64,000 nt of DNA from Oegoconia quadripuncta (taxonomy: Eukaryota > Arthropoda > Insecta > Lepidoptera > Autostichidae): contig OX438750.1 of the NCBI GenBank assembly GCA_949316235.1, positions 2,990,501 to 3,054,500 of the forward strand. The letters run 5' to 3'. Shown here one piece after another: positions 1-11,527 of the stretch (positions are counted from its first letter, which is position 1; the number at the start of each line of letters is the position of its first letter). A program made the translations under genes and the position numbers. The notes beneath the pieces are model-generated. The model saw only the letters and a list, made by a program, of their open reading frames with translations. It had not been told where the DNA came from and did not search any database.

Positions 1-777
1 AAAATCAATGTGTAATTTGGATGAGTTTTGTTTTACATTTAAAAATAACGCTGTAATACAAATTATGTAATAATTTAGACATTTTTACTGTTATACTTTT
101 CATGTCTGCCGCATTGAATAAATGTCATAGAGTTATATGTAAAGTGAATAATCAAACACAAAGAGAAGACTTGCCAAAGAAAGAAAGAAAGAAAAAATTC
201 TTTATTGTACACAGCTTAAAAATATACACAGTGATATTATTTTAACCAAAGTTATTTTCGTAGCTTAATTATGTGGGTACACATAGAAATACAAATATTA
301 CCACCGCCAATCAATTCTACACACAACGAAGCGCGGTGAAAACAAAAGCGCGGTTAAGGCAGATGTTTCATATTGGCCTTTATGTCCTCCCTTTGTGTTT
401 GATTAAAAAGTCATTCCTATAAATTTATTTAACAAAGCTGCCTCCATTGTAGTAGTTCACACTAAAAACCACCTTTTATAGAAGGTCGTGTAATAAGATA
501 CTGTATTATAATACAAATACAAGCAATTTTAACAAGTGTACATAATAGCACTGCTACAATTTGACTTGCTTCCATTACCATTCTTCCATTTTCCGTTAAA
601 TTTCGCCAAAAATATTAGAATAATCAAACTGCGGTAACTTGAGCGCACACTTGCACTTTGAAATTGGTTGGGATTCGTGTAATTTACAACGTTTAGATAT
701 GGATTATGAATTTTTCAAAAGGAAAACTATTTTTTATTTCTCACCTGGCAAGTTAGTTTCGATGTCAACGAAATAGG

Positions 778-963
778 GTCTTTTTGGCGGGAACTGGGCG
801 AGTGATGTTGCATTTTTGTTTTTATTTCTTGAAATTTGAGCAGTTTGAGTCGTGAAGCTTAATAAGCAGATTATTGCGCAGCAAAAGTCAGTGATGGTGT
901 GCAAGTGAAGGGAAGTGTAAATTAAAGTGCGTAACAAAGCTTGCGAGTTCCCACAAGAAGCTT
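778..963 (+). mobile_element. Old relic of retroposon family D
   Basis: It matches the 5' half of the family D retroposon: the 'tttttggcgggaact' start, then 'gaagcttaataa', 'gtgaagggaagtgtaaatta' and 'ttcccacaagaagc' in the same order. It is clearly more diverged than the copies at 18345, 50337 and 61973 and lacks the 3' half. No target duplication was found. Confidence 0.65.
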
Positions 964-1700
964 CGTGTTTAGGCTTTACTGCCAAGCCGTAATTTAAAAA
1001 AAAAATCTACGAAATAGTTGCTTGATGTTTCCACTCTGAATACCTATTGATTTTTGACAATCGAATGCTTAATTCCAGACATTTAAAATTGTTTTAAAAT
1101 TTGATATGACTGGGGGTCCAGTTTATATATTTCAAATTTTTAGAATGACTTGCATAATTTTTGATTGTGATGAAGGCATCTCTGTTCTGTTTCAATCTTT
1201 TGGGAAATCAATATCTATTTCTAAATAATGACTTGTTTGAAACCAAAATTGTCGCGTGTGCGCTCCTAATGCCAACATTTAGATAGTACTATGTATAATA
1301 ATTTATATTCGCAAAATAATCGTATACTGTAAACGAGATACATGTAAATACAATGTTACGTTTCTTATATGCTTTTGTTATTTCAAAAGAAAAACTAGGG
1401 CTCCGCGTTATTTACACCAAAAAAACTACCCCTAAATACGCTACTGGTGCATTTGTAAATATGTTCTTCGCGCACACAATTATGGCATAGTACAGTCGAA
1501 ATACGATAAGTGAAATTTGGTTTGTGTATTTTTGCCAGGTAAAACATGCTACCACAAATGCATTTTACCCACACGGCGATCGTCACTTATTATTATATTT
1601 TTTACATAAAAAAGATTTAAGAGCCATGCTCTTGTCGGTGGAGATTTTTCCATATCTCTCTGGTCTCCGCCTTCCTCTTGACCTCCTGATACACCTGAAC

Positions 1701-1812
1701 AATATACGTTCGTAATCAGGAGTGGTGTGACCAGTAAACAAGAATTACTCATCTTCACTTAACATCAGGTGTAATTGAGGTCAAATACCAACCCGTTTAG
1801 CATAAAAAAAAC
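1701..1812 (+). mobile_element. Repeat fragments: family I MITE piece and SINE C 3' end
   Basis: Bases around 1710-1745 ('cgtaatcaggagtg', 'gaccagtaaac') belong to the same dispersed repeat as 4340-4485 and 17814-17925. Bases 1747-1812 match the 3' end of SINE C: 'cttcacttaacatcaggtgt', then 'accaacccgt' and an A-run. Confidence 0.5.
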
Positions 1813-3324
1813 ACGAATGAAATTTCACCCTGTATATCTGATATCGTTTAAGCCTTTGAGCGCCACGCCGGTCACCGGTGACCGGGAAACAATTGATTTT
1901 CAATTGCGTCTGCGTCGCGGTAGTTAACGTGTTAAATAAGGCACACATAACGCGGAGTCCTTTTTTTCGGATCCATAACTACGACATATTATAGATATGA
2001 GTAAGAATGCAAAAGGCACATCTATCTGTCAACACGTGTCGCGATACCTTTGACACTTATGCACTAGTACCATAGACATTTGCCCAGCTCATTTATTTGG
2101 ACGAAATATACAACTAACCCACTTTCACGTCGCGCGCGACAAACGATGTCTTCCTACGGGGGCAGATAGCTTTTAAAGTTCAGAATTGTTGCAGAAAAAG
2201 TACCTAAATACCACACTTCACTCTACCAACTAGTAAAGTGCGTGATGACTCTACTAATTACACAAAAATGCGATTTTCCTCGTCAAAACGTGCAAGAGTC
2301 ATCGTCAAAAATATAAAAGCTATGGAAATAACATTTCATGTGTAAAAAAATATTTAGATACAGTTTTGTACCAAAAATTTTATACTGATGTAACGCAACT
2401 CACGAGTACTTTGTTCCAAGCGATGTCAAATCGCTTGTTTCCTGCTATTACCTAATGAGCAGGCAAAAGGGATATAGATGAATAGTTAAATCGTTTATTT
2501 GTAATTCCAGTCACATACATACAATGAGTTGTAACACAATTGAACAAAAATATTAAAATATTGTCATTATGCAGCGATGTATATACGAAAATTAAAAGAT
2601 ATCGAGTGTTGGCACTCGTTCATACCACCCTGTATATCGACCCGACTTCTTGCAAAAGCGTGTAACTTCTGGTAAAATAATAAAATGCGTGCGACTAAAC
2701 GCATGATTTGCTCGGTCAATGTGCATGTGCTTTGATATTCGCGCTTTATACTACAAAATATTGCCAGGCTGAGAAATATACCTGTATTTACCGCCATTTT
2801 GTTAACTGTCATCTATACGGTACCTTATTTTAATACATGCTGGTATTTTAACCCTTTCAAGGAGTCAACTATGCTGCTGATGTCGCTAACCAATAAAAAA
2901 AATGTCGCTCAACCAGCTGGCCGGCTCGAGGTTAAAGGTCATTGCGCTGAAGCAACTGTCATCTGACATCGAGTCGGCCAGTTCTGTTTGCGGGACGAAT
3001 TTGTATTGTTATGATTATTATTATTTTTGCTGCACAGTATCAGCAGTACTATTACCTTCTTGAATAACGAGAGAATGTAAAACAGTAGCATGTGTATTTT
3101 TCAATTGACCTACGACCTTAGCGTGCTCTGTTGTCACAAGATAACAGGCTTCTACATCTTACCGTTATAGAGGCTAGGGTCGTCGGTCATATTAAATTGT
3201 AGGGTTTGTATAAACAGCCTGTCAAAATTTTACGCCAATAAAGTGTTAATTTGCGACGGTGTTGCCATATAACTGCTAGGTTGCGGTGACTGCAAATTAA
3301 CTTGAAAAAAAAAACTGGACATAG

Positions 3325-3354
3325 ACTGCCGCGATGGAAATTTGGATTTGCATG
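3325..3354 (+). CDS. Possible 10-codon internal exon preceding the terminal exon
   Basis: A 30-nt segment lies between an acceptor-like 'ggacatag' and a consensus donor 'gtatgt'. Its open frame (TAAMEIWICM) is in phase 0 with the exon starting at 3599, so the two would join without a frame break. Only the splice signals and phase support it; the peptide was not recognised. It could equally be chance. Confidence 0.22.
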
Positions 3355-3598
3355 GTATGTGTTCTTTTATTTTTCATTATTTTTCTGCACTAATCTTTTC
3401 TGGACTTTGTAAATATGCACTAAAATTTTCTTTTACGGCATCACTGGATCGGAGTGTTTGCATTAAAAAGTTTATGTTACTCTATTGTTTAAAAACCTGT
3501 TTTTTTATGAATGACAACAACAAATAATATCAGTTTTTTTTATATATTTTTGTACGTGATAATAAAAAAGAAATAATAAGTAATATTTACTTTGACAG

Positions 3599-3751
3599 GC
3601 CTTAGACGACGAGTTTGCGACCCAGTTGGAAGAGCAGGAGCGACAAGCGACCAATGCGCGTTTACCGCCTCCCCCACCCAGCAACATGCCGCAACATAGC
3701 TCAACATTACATTCGTCTAGATCCAGCTTAGCTTCTAGCCATTACGATTAG
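3599..3751 (+). CDS. Putative 3'-terminal coding exon of an unidentified gene
   Basis: A good acceptor ('tactttgacag') is followed by 51 codons ending at TAG, and base composition is clearly richer than its surroundings. The predicted tail starts ALDDEFATQLEEQERQ, an acidic, probably helical stretch. It continues with a proline run (RLPPPPPSN) and a serine/histidine-rich end (SSRSSLASSHYD). Such a charged, proline-rich, low-complexity end is common in scaffold or cytoskeletal adaptor proteins, but the family was not recognised and no function is assigned. The rest of the gene would lie upstream, mostly outside the window; the 10-codon segment at 3325 is a possible preceding exon. Alternative reading frames of the same exon are shorter or make no coherent join. 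Confidence 0.5.
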   Translation, partial: ALDDEFATQLEEQERQATNARLPPPPPSNMPQHSSTLHSSRSSLASSHYD

Positions 3752-4339
3752 TAGTTACTTACTTTATTATACTGGCAACACTAAATTCGCTGTCAAAATT
3801 GCCGCGGAAAGTCTTCAGTGTAAATAAATGGCGGCAAATGTATGCGGTCAATGAAGGAATGTGAATTCAATTAAATCATTCAAATGAAATTGAGGAAAAT
3901 GAATGTAAGTGCCAAATTTAATAACCTATGGAATTGTAACCAGTTGTGACTACTTAAAATAAGGGGAAATTAAAACTTTAATGGGGGAGTTGTTTAAAAT
4001 CTTTATAAAATCACGCACATACGAATAGAGTTAGTCTGGTAAAATTAGAAATTTGAAAAAAAACTAGAGATAAAATTAAAAAGTGCTGAATATGGAATAT
4101 AATCTTTTTGTAGACATTTTTCTGCGTATTTAGATTTCGGTGTGATTCTTTATCGTCGCACCAGACAATCACATTTGTACTTATTAGAAAATATTAGTGT
4201 TCAAAATTTAGATAGCGCACGTATGGGGGGTCCTTGTCAAATAAATTCACAGTGATCCTACGGGCTGGAAACTACAAATGCGAACTTGTGGGTATGTAGA
4301 TTTAGGCCCGTATTTCAGACAGCTTTATATATATATAAA

Positions 4340-4485
4340 GGTATTTCAGATTACTTTGGGTAATCAAAATTTTTTTGATCGAATGCCCCTATGGTTCCTT
4401 GTGGAAAACTGTTCGTAATCAAGACTGGCGTCGCCAGTAAATGGGAATTACACGAATTCAAATTCACCCGGTATAACATAGTTTT
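4340..4485 (+). mobile_element. Family I dispersed repeat (probable MITE) copy
   Basis: It carries the family order: 'gtaatcaaaattttt' block, 'tatggttccttgtgg', 'gttcgtaatcaaga', 'gccagtaaatgggaattaca', then 'caaattcaccc'. Related copies are at 16030-16250 (minus), 17814-17925, around the LINE at 55155-55473, and split by the Harbinger-type element at 55920. Its ends are not well defined. Confidence 0.5.
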
Positions 4486-4714
4486 TTTTTTTAATAAATC
4501 AACATATTTGTTACTTTCTAAATCTATTGAAAATGGCAATCAGAGGTAAAGAGGTAAAGTTAATGTCGTGAGACCTGTAACCAATAAAAGGACAGTCTAC
4601 TGCCCGTAGTAAAAATAACTAAAACGCGCTTCCTTCATGCGATTCGAAACAATTCCTCATATTATCTGTATTATCTTACGGCATACGTAGACAATACCAG
4701 GCGTTAGCATATTA

Positions 4715-5137
4715 CTAGGTCCTTACCTATGAAATTGGCGTTTTGTATGAAGAATTTCATTAAGACTGTTTTCTCCATACAAACATTTTTGTTTTTTTTT
4801 TTGGGAACGGCAAATCCAAATTTAGCTAAACTTTGTGTGTATTATCGGATAACATTAAGTTAAGTATAGGCAGCGTTAATTTTTAAAAGTAACCTCTTTA
4901 TAAAAGTTTCAGCGAATCTAAGAAATGATTATGGGAAGCACATGAAAAGAGCTCTGTTCAATTTTTTTTTTATTATGTGATTTAGCCCAGAAATTAAAAA
5001 ATATTTCATGTGAAACCTTGAAATAATATTCCATTTTCCAAATGAAAAACAAATTTGGATATAGCTTTGAAAATCGCAGGAATTGGTACATATGATTAAC
5101 GAAGAAAAAAACTCCAATTTCATTGGTAAAGACCCAA
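4715..5137 (-). mobile_element. Family E MITE, copy 1 (TA target site)
   Basis: The terminal inverted repeats read about 'ggtccttacctatgaaattgg' at the left and the complement of 'gggtctttacctatgaaat' at the right. The element is flanked by TA on both sides. Three further copies of near-identical length lie at 27780, 31526 and 42094. TA duplication and the small size suggest a non-autonomous Tc1/mariner-type element; no transposase is encoded. A 64-codon open frame inside recurs only because the copies are similar. Confidence 0.75.
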
Positions 5138-5485
5138 TATTATCATACCATGCTTTGCTTCGTTATGGAGAATGTCATTGTATCCGCTCTAATAATTGTG
5201 TATAATAAAATTATTAAAGGACCCTCTTAATGTAATAAAATTATTTGCAAGGAATTGATTAATGTAAGACATAAGTGATACACGGTGCTTTGCACTTTGG
5301 AGACTGGTCAATTTTAATACCAATGTGCTTAGTTGTATTGATTGGCGTTGTATGTTACGATTATAGGTTACGGTCTTATGAGATGCGTCTGGATCACTGA
5401 CTTACAATATTAGGAGCAGACCGAACATGAGGGTCTGAGTGACCAAGTTTTATTCAAAAGAATGAGCTGTATTTAGACTGACATT

Positions 5486-5570
5486 ATAAACCATGGGCGG
5501 CGGTGATTGCTTTCCATCAGGTGACCCGCATGCTCGTTTGCCGCCCTCTCATATAAAAAAAAAAAAAAAA
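5486..5570 (+). mobile_element. 3' end of a CR1/Jockey-group LINE
   Basis: It matches the last 75 bases of the LINE copies at 45338 and 55155: 'catgggcggcggtgattgct', then 'ttccatcaggtgacccgcat', 'gctcgtttgccgccctctca' and a poly(A) run. The copy is severely 5'-truncated. Confidence 0.7.
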
Positions 5571-5644
5571 ATTTGGTTATATTGTCTGGTTTATTAGCTT
5601 AGGAATGTGTTTATGTGCCCTTGTGGGCCAGTCAGTAATTGTCA

Positions 5645-6290
5645 GCGAGGCAAGAGTGGCGATCCACAACGGTGTGTTGGTGCCCACGCTGAAGTATGGT
5701 AGCAAATGTTGGGTATGGCAGAAGCATGGCTCTCAACGCAGAAGAAATGCGTTCTCTGCGTAGTGTGTGGAGTGACTTTGAATGATAGATTAAAGAATTG
5801 TGTGATTAGAGAATGGTGTGGCGTGGAAGATGACGTAGTAAGAAAGAAAGAAGTATGGTAAGGTGGTTTGGACATATAGAACGAATTAGTGAAAGGAGAG
5901 TCGGTAAAGGTCGACCAAGAAGGTTGTACGGCAATCAAGTGACTGACGAGGAAACTCGGTAAAGGTCGACCAAGAAGGAAGTCCGTCAATCAAGTGACTG
6001 ACGAGTAAACTCGGTAAAGGTCGACCAAGAAGGAGGTACGTCAATCAAGTGACTGACGAGTAAACTCGGTAAAGGTCGACCAAGAAGGATGTACATCAAT
6101 CAAGTGACTGACGTACTGACAACAGGTCAGGTGCAGTCAACCACTAACCGACGAGCGTGTATGATGCATTTGATGAGAGTGGAAGAAGCAAATGTAGTAA
6201 GTCAGGACCGTTGCAAGTGGAAATCAATAGTCTCTGCCTACCCCAACGAGAAACAGGCGGTGAGTATAATATGCATGTATGTAATGTGTC
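5645..6290 (+). mobile_element. Degenerate LINE ORF2 C-terminal remnant
   Basis: Broken frames show the usual end of a LINE reverse-transcriptase protein. 'VPTLKYGSKCWVW' is followed by a region resembling the WFGHIERI motif, a GRPRR-like block, and 'QDRCKWKSIVSAYPNEKQA' near 6210-6260. Stops and frameshifts interrupt it, so it is dead. A 55-bp segment within it has been amplified four times (5901-6115). Confidence 0.6.
5901..6115 (+). repeat. Tandem array, four units of 55 bp
   Basis: Units start at 5901, 5956, 6011 and 6066, each beginning 'tcggtaaaggtcgaccaaga' and ending 'aatcaagtgactgacga' plus a short link. Units differ by a few substitutions. The period is not divisible by three, so the array shifts frame at each unit within the dead LINE. 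Confidence 0.85.
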
Positions 6291-6439
6291 TTAAGCTGCA
6301 TAGGCGGCCTAAACGTCGCCATTGGTATACAACATGGCGACATTTTTTTTGTCTGTAACAATTTATTAGAAGTCTGTGATCTGGATGCGGTTTTAAGGAA
6401 AATCTGATAAAGAAAAACAGTAACAAAATTTAATGGTAA

Positions 6440-9400
6440 CAGTCATTATGCATAGATATCTCAGAGTAAATGTCCAATGAAGGTACGTGGTGGAAATGCA
6501 GGCTAGCCTGATCAACGAGGATTATCTTTGTATGGCAGCCCTGTCAATAAACCTTGCAGTGAATCGTAGTTTTTAAAAAGTATATAAGACCCAGATTTAT
6601 TAGTGATTGCGTAGATTCAAAGTATTTAAATAACAATTTAAAAAAATAGTAATACAGATGTATTACAGAATAGTAAAGTATTACAGATGTTACTCAATCA
6701 GAGATCTCCGTTTGAGGACCGTTAAAAAGGGTTAGATTTATGTATCTCTTTCTAAATATGCTCAAGCGCAGATCTATGCTTGACCAACATTCTGAAATAC
6801 GAGTCCTATGATGCCTACAATCTGAGTCCTACAGTGGTACTTTTCGCCGAAAGATTCGGTATTTTCTTTATTATTATTTATATAAACAAACATGTTATTT
6901 ACAATATTTTGGACCTGCATAATCTCGCGTGTAACGTGGACTAAGAAATTAAGACCTTGTGTAGGTTACGATAAATAATCCAAATCGATTTACCTTTGTA
7001 TCGTTTGCATTACTTAGTAGTGTAATGTTTCACTAATTAAGGAAATAATTCACCGCGTCAATGCAATACCTATCTCCAAAAAGCAAAACGAGATGATCGG
7101 AGTCAAGTGAATGCCTTATAATATTTGGCCTAAAATGTCTTCAATGTGTTCCTAAAAGTGCAAGGGATATTTTTATTGAACGTCAATTTGTGTAAGCAAT
7201 AACTATTTAGGATCATTTGCGTCATAGTTTTCCATATATTTTTGAGAGTTTAGATTGTGAAAAAATTAAAAAATTTAGCTTTTAAAATGTTGCTTTTGCA
7301 ATGGTTTGTGTTAGTCAAACAAGACTCATTGTGTTTTCATGATTGCTCTTATAAGGCTTTGATACAATTGATCCGATAAATTGTAATAAATAAGCGGATT
7401 GTATAAATGTACTGACATTTATTTTCGTGTTTACGCTGTACGTGCTTATTCCATAGCCATAGTTGTTACATTAATTATATAAAAAAATGGTACGTTGGTG
7501 GGAATTGTAAATGATATTTTTATTGAAGCGATGAATATCGCTTCGTACTTTTGACTTGATAAGTAGCATTTAAAAAGGAGTTTTTGCGTCAAATTCGTAG
7601 TCATTAACCAGGAGATACAAGAGAAAATGTATATTTTGTATAAATAAGGACGTAATAGTAAGAAATAGTCAGTAGTATCGACTGCCGGAGACGTGTAGAT
7701 ATAGGATATTATATTATACATGTATAGTTTTTGTGTAAGCCACTTGCGTCATAACTGGACAACTGTCAAAAAATACGCTACTTATCAATAACTTTTTATC
7801 GAAGAGATCGCCATCCATACAGCCTCAAATTTATTTATTTTCTTACACAAAAAATAACTACTTGACAACTGTTCAGTTATGAGATCATAGACTTATATTG
7901 TGCCTACTTAATTTATGAGTGAAAAGACGTCAGTTTGTTATTAATCGGGGCCAATCGCTGCATGCACAGTGAAACCAAGTTCTTTGGCAGGTAAACTAGG
8001 TTAAATACTAAGGCACGCCTGGAATTCAGGATGCGTGAAGTGGCAACTTAGTCCTCAAGAGATTTGATTATCTTTAATAAAATGTTGCCTACAATTTATC
8101 TTCCAAATTACATCGTTTAGAAACGAGGAATTGCTCAAATTGCCACTTGTTTACGATCGAGGAATAAAGAAATATTTCGTTTAGGCGTGCGCTATGTTAA
8201 GCATCGGTATGAATCGGCGCGGCCTGGAGGCGGAATTCTCATGATTTCAGCCGGCCGCATCGATTACGCCGGTCCAAAAATTGTGTGCAGCACGCCACAG
8301 AAATATCAAATAACTAGTTACAGCTGCCGAAAGACTTTGAATTGATTTTATTTCTCTTTTTTCGTCTGCCATTCCCTTTCTGTACCAAGACCAAAGAAAT
8401 ACACAATCACTATCCCAATAGTTCTCCCGAATGCATTCTTGAACGCTAGTCTCCTAACGGGCTGCTCCTTTATTTTAATTACTTTTCTTAATCAGTCACA
8501 GATAATGGCTTATAAAATGTATTCTATTTGTAATTCGCTTCTAGATTTGGTATTTATTGTTTTTTTTTGATGTTTGTTCAAACATCAGACATTGATCTGT
8601 CGAAGAGTACTAACCCTTACTTTATTGTAATGTTATTTGTAAGTTCAGAGTGATTAATTCCATATTTGACCACCTCAGTGGCTTAGTCCCGTACCTCGGC
8701 TACCAGGTTAATGGCTCGTAATCGATTCCGGGACCATGTAGAAAACGAAATATTTGCTTTCGGGTATGAGTGTTCTGGGTAATGTCACCCAGAAGTCGTT
8801 ATCGCGTTCTCACAGTGCAGGATTTAGATACCGGCTGTTTTTACTCTGTGGGAAAAAAAATTGCATGTTATTTAATGTGTAATAAAAGCAAAAAATCGTA
8901 TTTTTTTTATTGAAAGACAAAGAAATGTCCCCCGCGATAAAGAATTGTCAAAATTTTAAATATAAAGTATTGGTATTTATTATACATTACGTCATCGGTA
9001 ATTCTTGTTATTTTTAATTAGTAGACTTAACTGTAAAAAAAATTGATGTTTTTAACCGATTTCAATTTAAAGAAGGAGATTCTCAATCGACAATTTTTTT
9101 GTGGAAGTTTATTAAATGATATCCTCGTCAATTCTAAGCCGATTTTGATGATTTTTTTATTTAATAGGGCCGGTTGATGCATGCCATTCCTTGCTTTTCT
9201 ACTCCACTTTACCTAACATGCCAGATTTTTTTTCCATCGTCTATAATCACAGCCGATGAAAGTGTGGATTCACACTCGAAGTTGCACCGCTCGCGCTTTA
9301 AATTTGCTTAGATGTGTGAAAGAGCGGTTCCATACAACCATAGGTGTGAAACTACAATATAAAGGTATGACTGTAACAAAACTTTTTCTTAAGAATTCTT

Positions 9401-10229
9401 GGCTTGGATTCTAGTCCTTCGAACCGTCATGTTCACCGAGTTATAGACGGTGTTGGCCATTGACCTTGAGTTTCTGATTTACCATTTGCTGGTATCACGC
9501 ATTTGAAAATGTCAATATAATTTAGGCGTACTTAAAAAATTCAATGCAATGGAATACTAATTGTTCTTAGCATTAAGTTGATTTGTAAATATTCTATTAT
9601 TATTATTACCTAGTTATTATTATTGGATTAACGAGAATAATATAATTTTTTATCCGAGATTACCGCAGTATTTGTAAACAATTTTATTATTTTTTTCGTG
9701 TAGTAATAAAATATCTTGAATTAGCCATAGCCATTTTTAATGTTAATTTTTTTTTTATTAATTTTGTCTATATTTTGAAATAAAACGTAAATTATTGTTA
9801 AAACTTTTCAAGAATATAAAGAACTTAATTTGTATTGTGTTTTTTTATTAAACAATTAATATTTATAAAATTCTGATATCATGATGGTTGGTGGCCTCTG
9901 TTTAGCAGGAAAGTCGCAGAGTTCATAGAAGTGTACAGTATCAATAATTCCTAGTTTTACGAATTAAAGTTTCAGCAGGATAATTATGTAGATATAATGG
10001 TTTAAAAAGTCAAAATTTGTACCAAGAAGTGCCTGTTTCAAATATAAAATCAAGTGTATTGAATACAACATCGTCTTGTTTAGACGGTAGGCGTTCACAA
10101 AAGGCATCTAAATACGAAACAGACTTTAATTCATCCAACTACTAACTACACATTTCTAAGAACTTTCATATTTCTCAGAATATATGATAGGAATTATTTA
10201 GGAAAGGTATCAAATAGATAGCAATTCTT
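6440..10229. other. Long stretch without recognised genes
   Basis: No exon with paired splice sites and protein-like content was found on either strand. Content is A/T-rich, with a SINE-like segment at 8664-8840 and a GC-richer patch at 8190-8300 resembling a dispersed repeat end ('gtgtgcagcacgccac'). The remainder shows nothing specific. Confidence 0.4.
8664..8840 (+). mobile_element. Possible degenerate tRNA-headed SINE
   Basis: 'cacctcagtggcttagtc' resembles a pol III A-box region and 'cgtaatcgattccggga' a decayed B box, spaced as in a tRNA. The roughly 110-base body that follows was not found again in this window, so family membership is uncertain. Confidence 0.4.
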
Positions 10230-10240
10230 GAAAAAACTCA

Positions 10241-10505
10241 GAGCCAGACTCCACATGTTGCCTGACTAGCGTCAGGCAAGTAGCGAAGGCGTTCGCGGAT
10301 GACCTGGGCCCTAATTCCGTCATTGAAAAACTCGGAGCCAGACGCCACATGTTGCCTGACTAGCGTCAGGCAAGTAGCGATGGCGTTCGCGGATGACCTG
10401 GGCCCTAATTACGTCATTGAAAAACTGAGAGCCAGACGCCACAGGTTGCCTGACTATCGTCAGGCAAGATGGCGTTCGGGGATGACCTGGGCCCTAATTC
10501 CGTCA
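10241..10505 (+). repeat. Tandem array, three units of about 94 bp with a palindromic core
   Basis: 'gagccagac' starts units at 10241, 10335 and 10429. Each unit contains the near-perfect palindrome 'ttgcctgactagcgtcaggc' (plus 'aa') and ends 'gatgacctgggccctaatt'. The third unit has lost 6 bases after the palindrome. The array is GC-richer than its surroundings. No further copies were seen. Confidence 0.85.
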
Positions 10506-10803
10506 AAATTTAGATAGAGTAGAGTTGTGGGAGTGATTAAGACCAGCATACGTAGCATGCCATTGTTAGTCGCGCGCGACGTAAAGTTTGATAGCTGGCT
10601 CCATCCAAGCGAATGAGCAGGACAAATACCTCGCGCGACATCGTCATGCTACGGAGGTTGCACCCCGATTGTCGCGCACTCGAAATTCACTGTTGATATA
10701 TGTACATCAATATTTGTTACTTTTGCATTTAAATGAGAATGCCTATCTACAGTGAAATGTCAAGTGGACGAGATTAGGGCTTATTCCATCTAGTCATACA
10801 CTT

Positions 10804-11527
10804 AGGCCCGTATTAATAAATCAATCTCAATAGAAGTCTTGACGCTGTATCAACCGAGATACGTACGTCTTAAGCAGTTGATGCTATCTCAAGCTCCGTG
10901 CTAATTTATAAACCAATCTTGAGGTCTACTCAGTTGAGATCACTTCTTGTACGATCCTAGTCCTTGATATGTGGGTGGATAGGTACTCCGAATTCACTAA
11001 TATTTTTGTTTTCTACCGCTTACTGTCGATTATGCCTCGCCGAAGCTTTTGCATTGGCCTGTTACAACTGAGCGCCTACGGAAAGCGGACGTTGAAACCG
11101 CTGCTGCATCGTATGTGGCCTTCGTCTTCAATATAACTATCGCCGCGTGTGTCCTAGCTCCGTGACAGTGTTTATGACCTGTGACCTCACAACTCTTAAA
11201 AATTGGAATTTACTCCTTGCGTGCCGTGCACTACCAGAGCTGATCTTCATGGTCTACATGGGCTGTGGAGCCTGAAAGGTTAGTGACTTCTATCCACATG
11301 TAAAAGGGGCTGGATCGTATCTACGTCTCATTTTCTACTATAGGTCCTTCGAAATACTTACCTCTGAGTCAGCTAAAATAGTAATCAAAACACTTCTGCA
11401 AGTATTCGCCTCATCGGCGAATGAATGATAGTCTTGAGTTTTGTTTATTAATACGCGCACGTATGCACATGCTTTTCAGGTCTCAAGTTAGGTTTATTAA
11501 TCAACACGTTTACTTGAGACCGATCAC
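10804..11527 (+). mobile_element. PIF/Harbinger-type MITE, copy split by an insertion
   Basis: It starts 'ggcccgtattaataaa' and carries the family blocks in order: 'cttaagcagttga', 'gctatctcaagctccgtgct', 'tattcgcctca', 'caagttaggtttattaatca'. It is interrupted at 10948-11390 and its right terminus is replaced by the inverted-repeat element that starts near 11522. The intact relative is at 62762-63069. Confidence 0.75.
10948..11390. mobile_element. Unclassified 443-bp insertion inside a MITE
   Basis: The same seven bases, CACTTCT, lie immediately left (10941-10947) and right (11391-11397). Joining the flanks restores the MITE order seen in the other copies ('gatcacttct' to 'caagtattcgcc'). 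The insert shows no clear inverted termini or poly(A) tail, so its class is unknown. Confidence 0.6.

Larger units (their letters stand above)
1..3324. other. Left-edge non-coding stretch
   Basis: No coding exon could be supported here. The sequence is A/T-rich with short open frames only. It contains an old family D relic (778-963), a SINE C tail and a MITE fragment (1701-1812), and short LINE-tail-like segments ending in 'ctttattgtacac' near 196 and 'cgtttatttgtaattccag' near 2490. The rest is unassigned and may be intron or intergenic DNA of the gene whose last exon is suspected at 3599. Confidence 0.4.
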
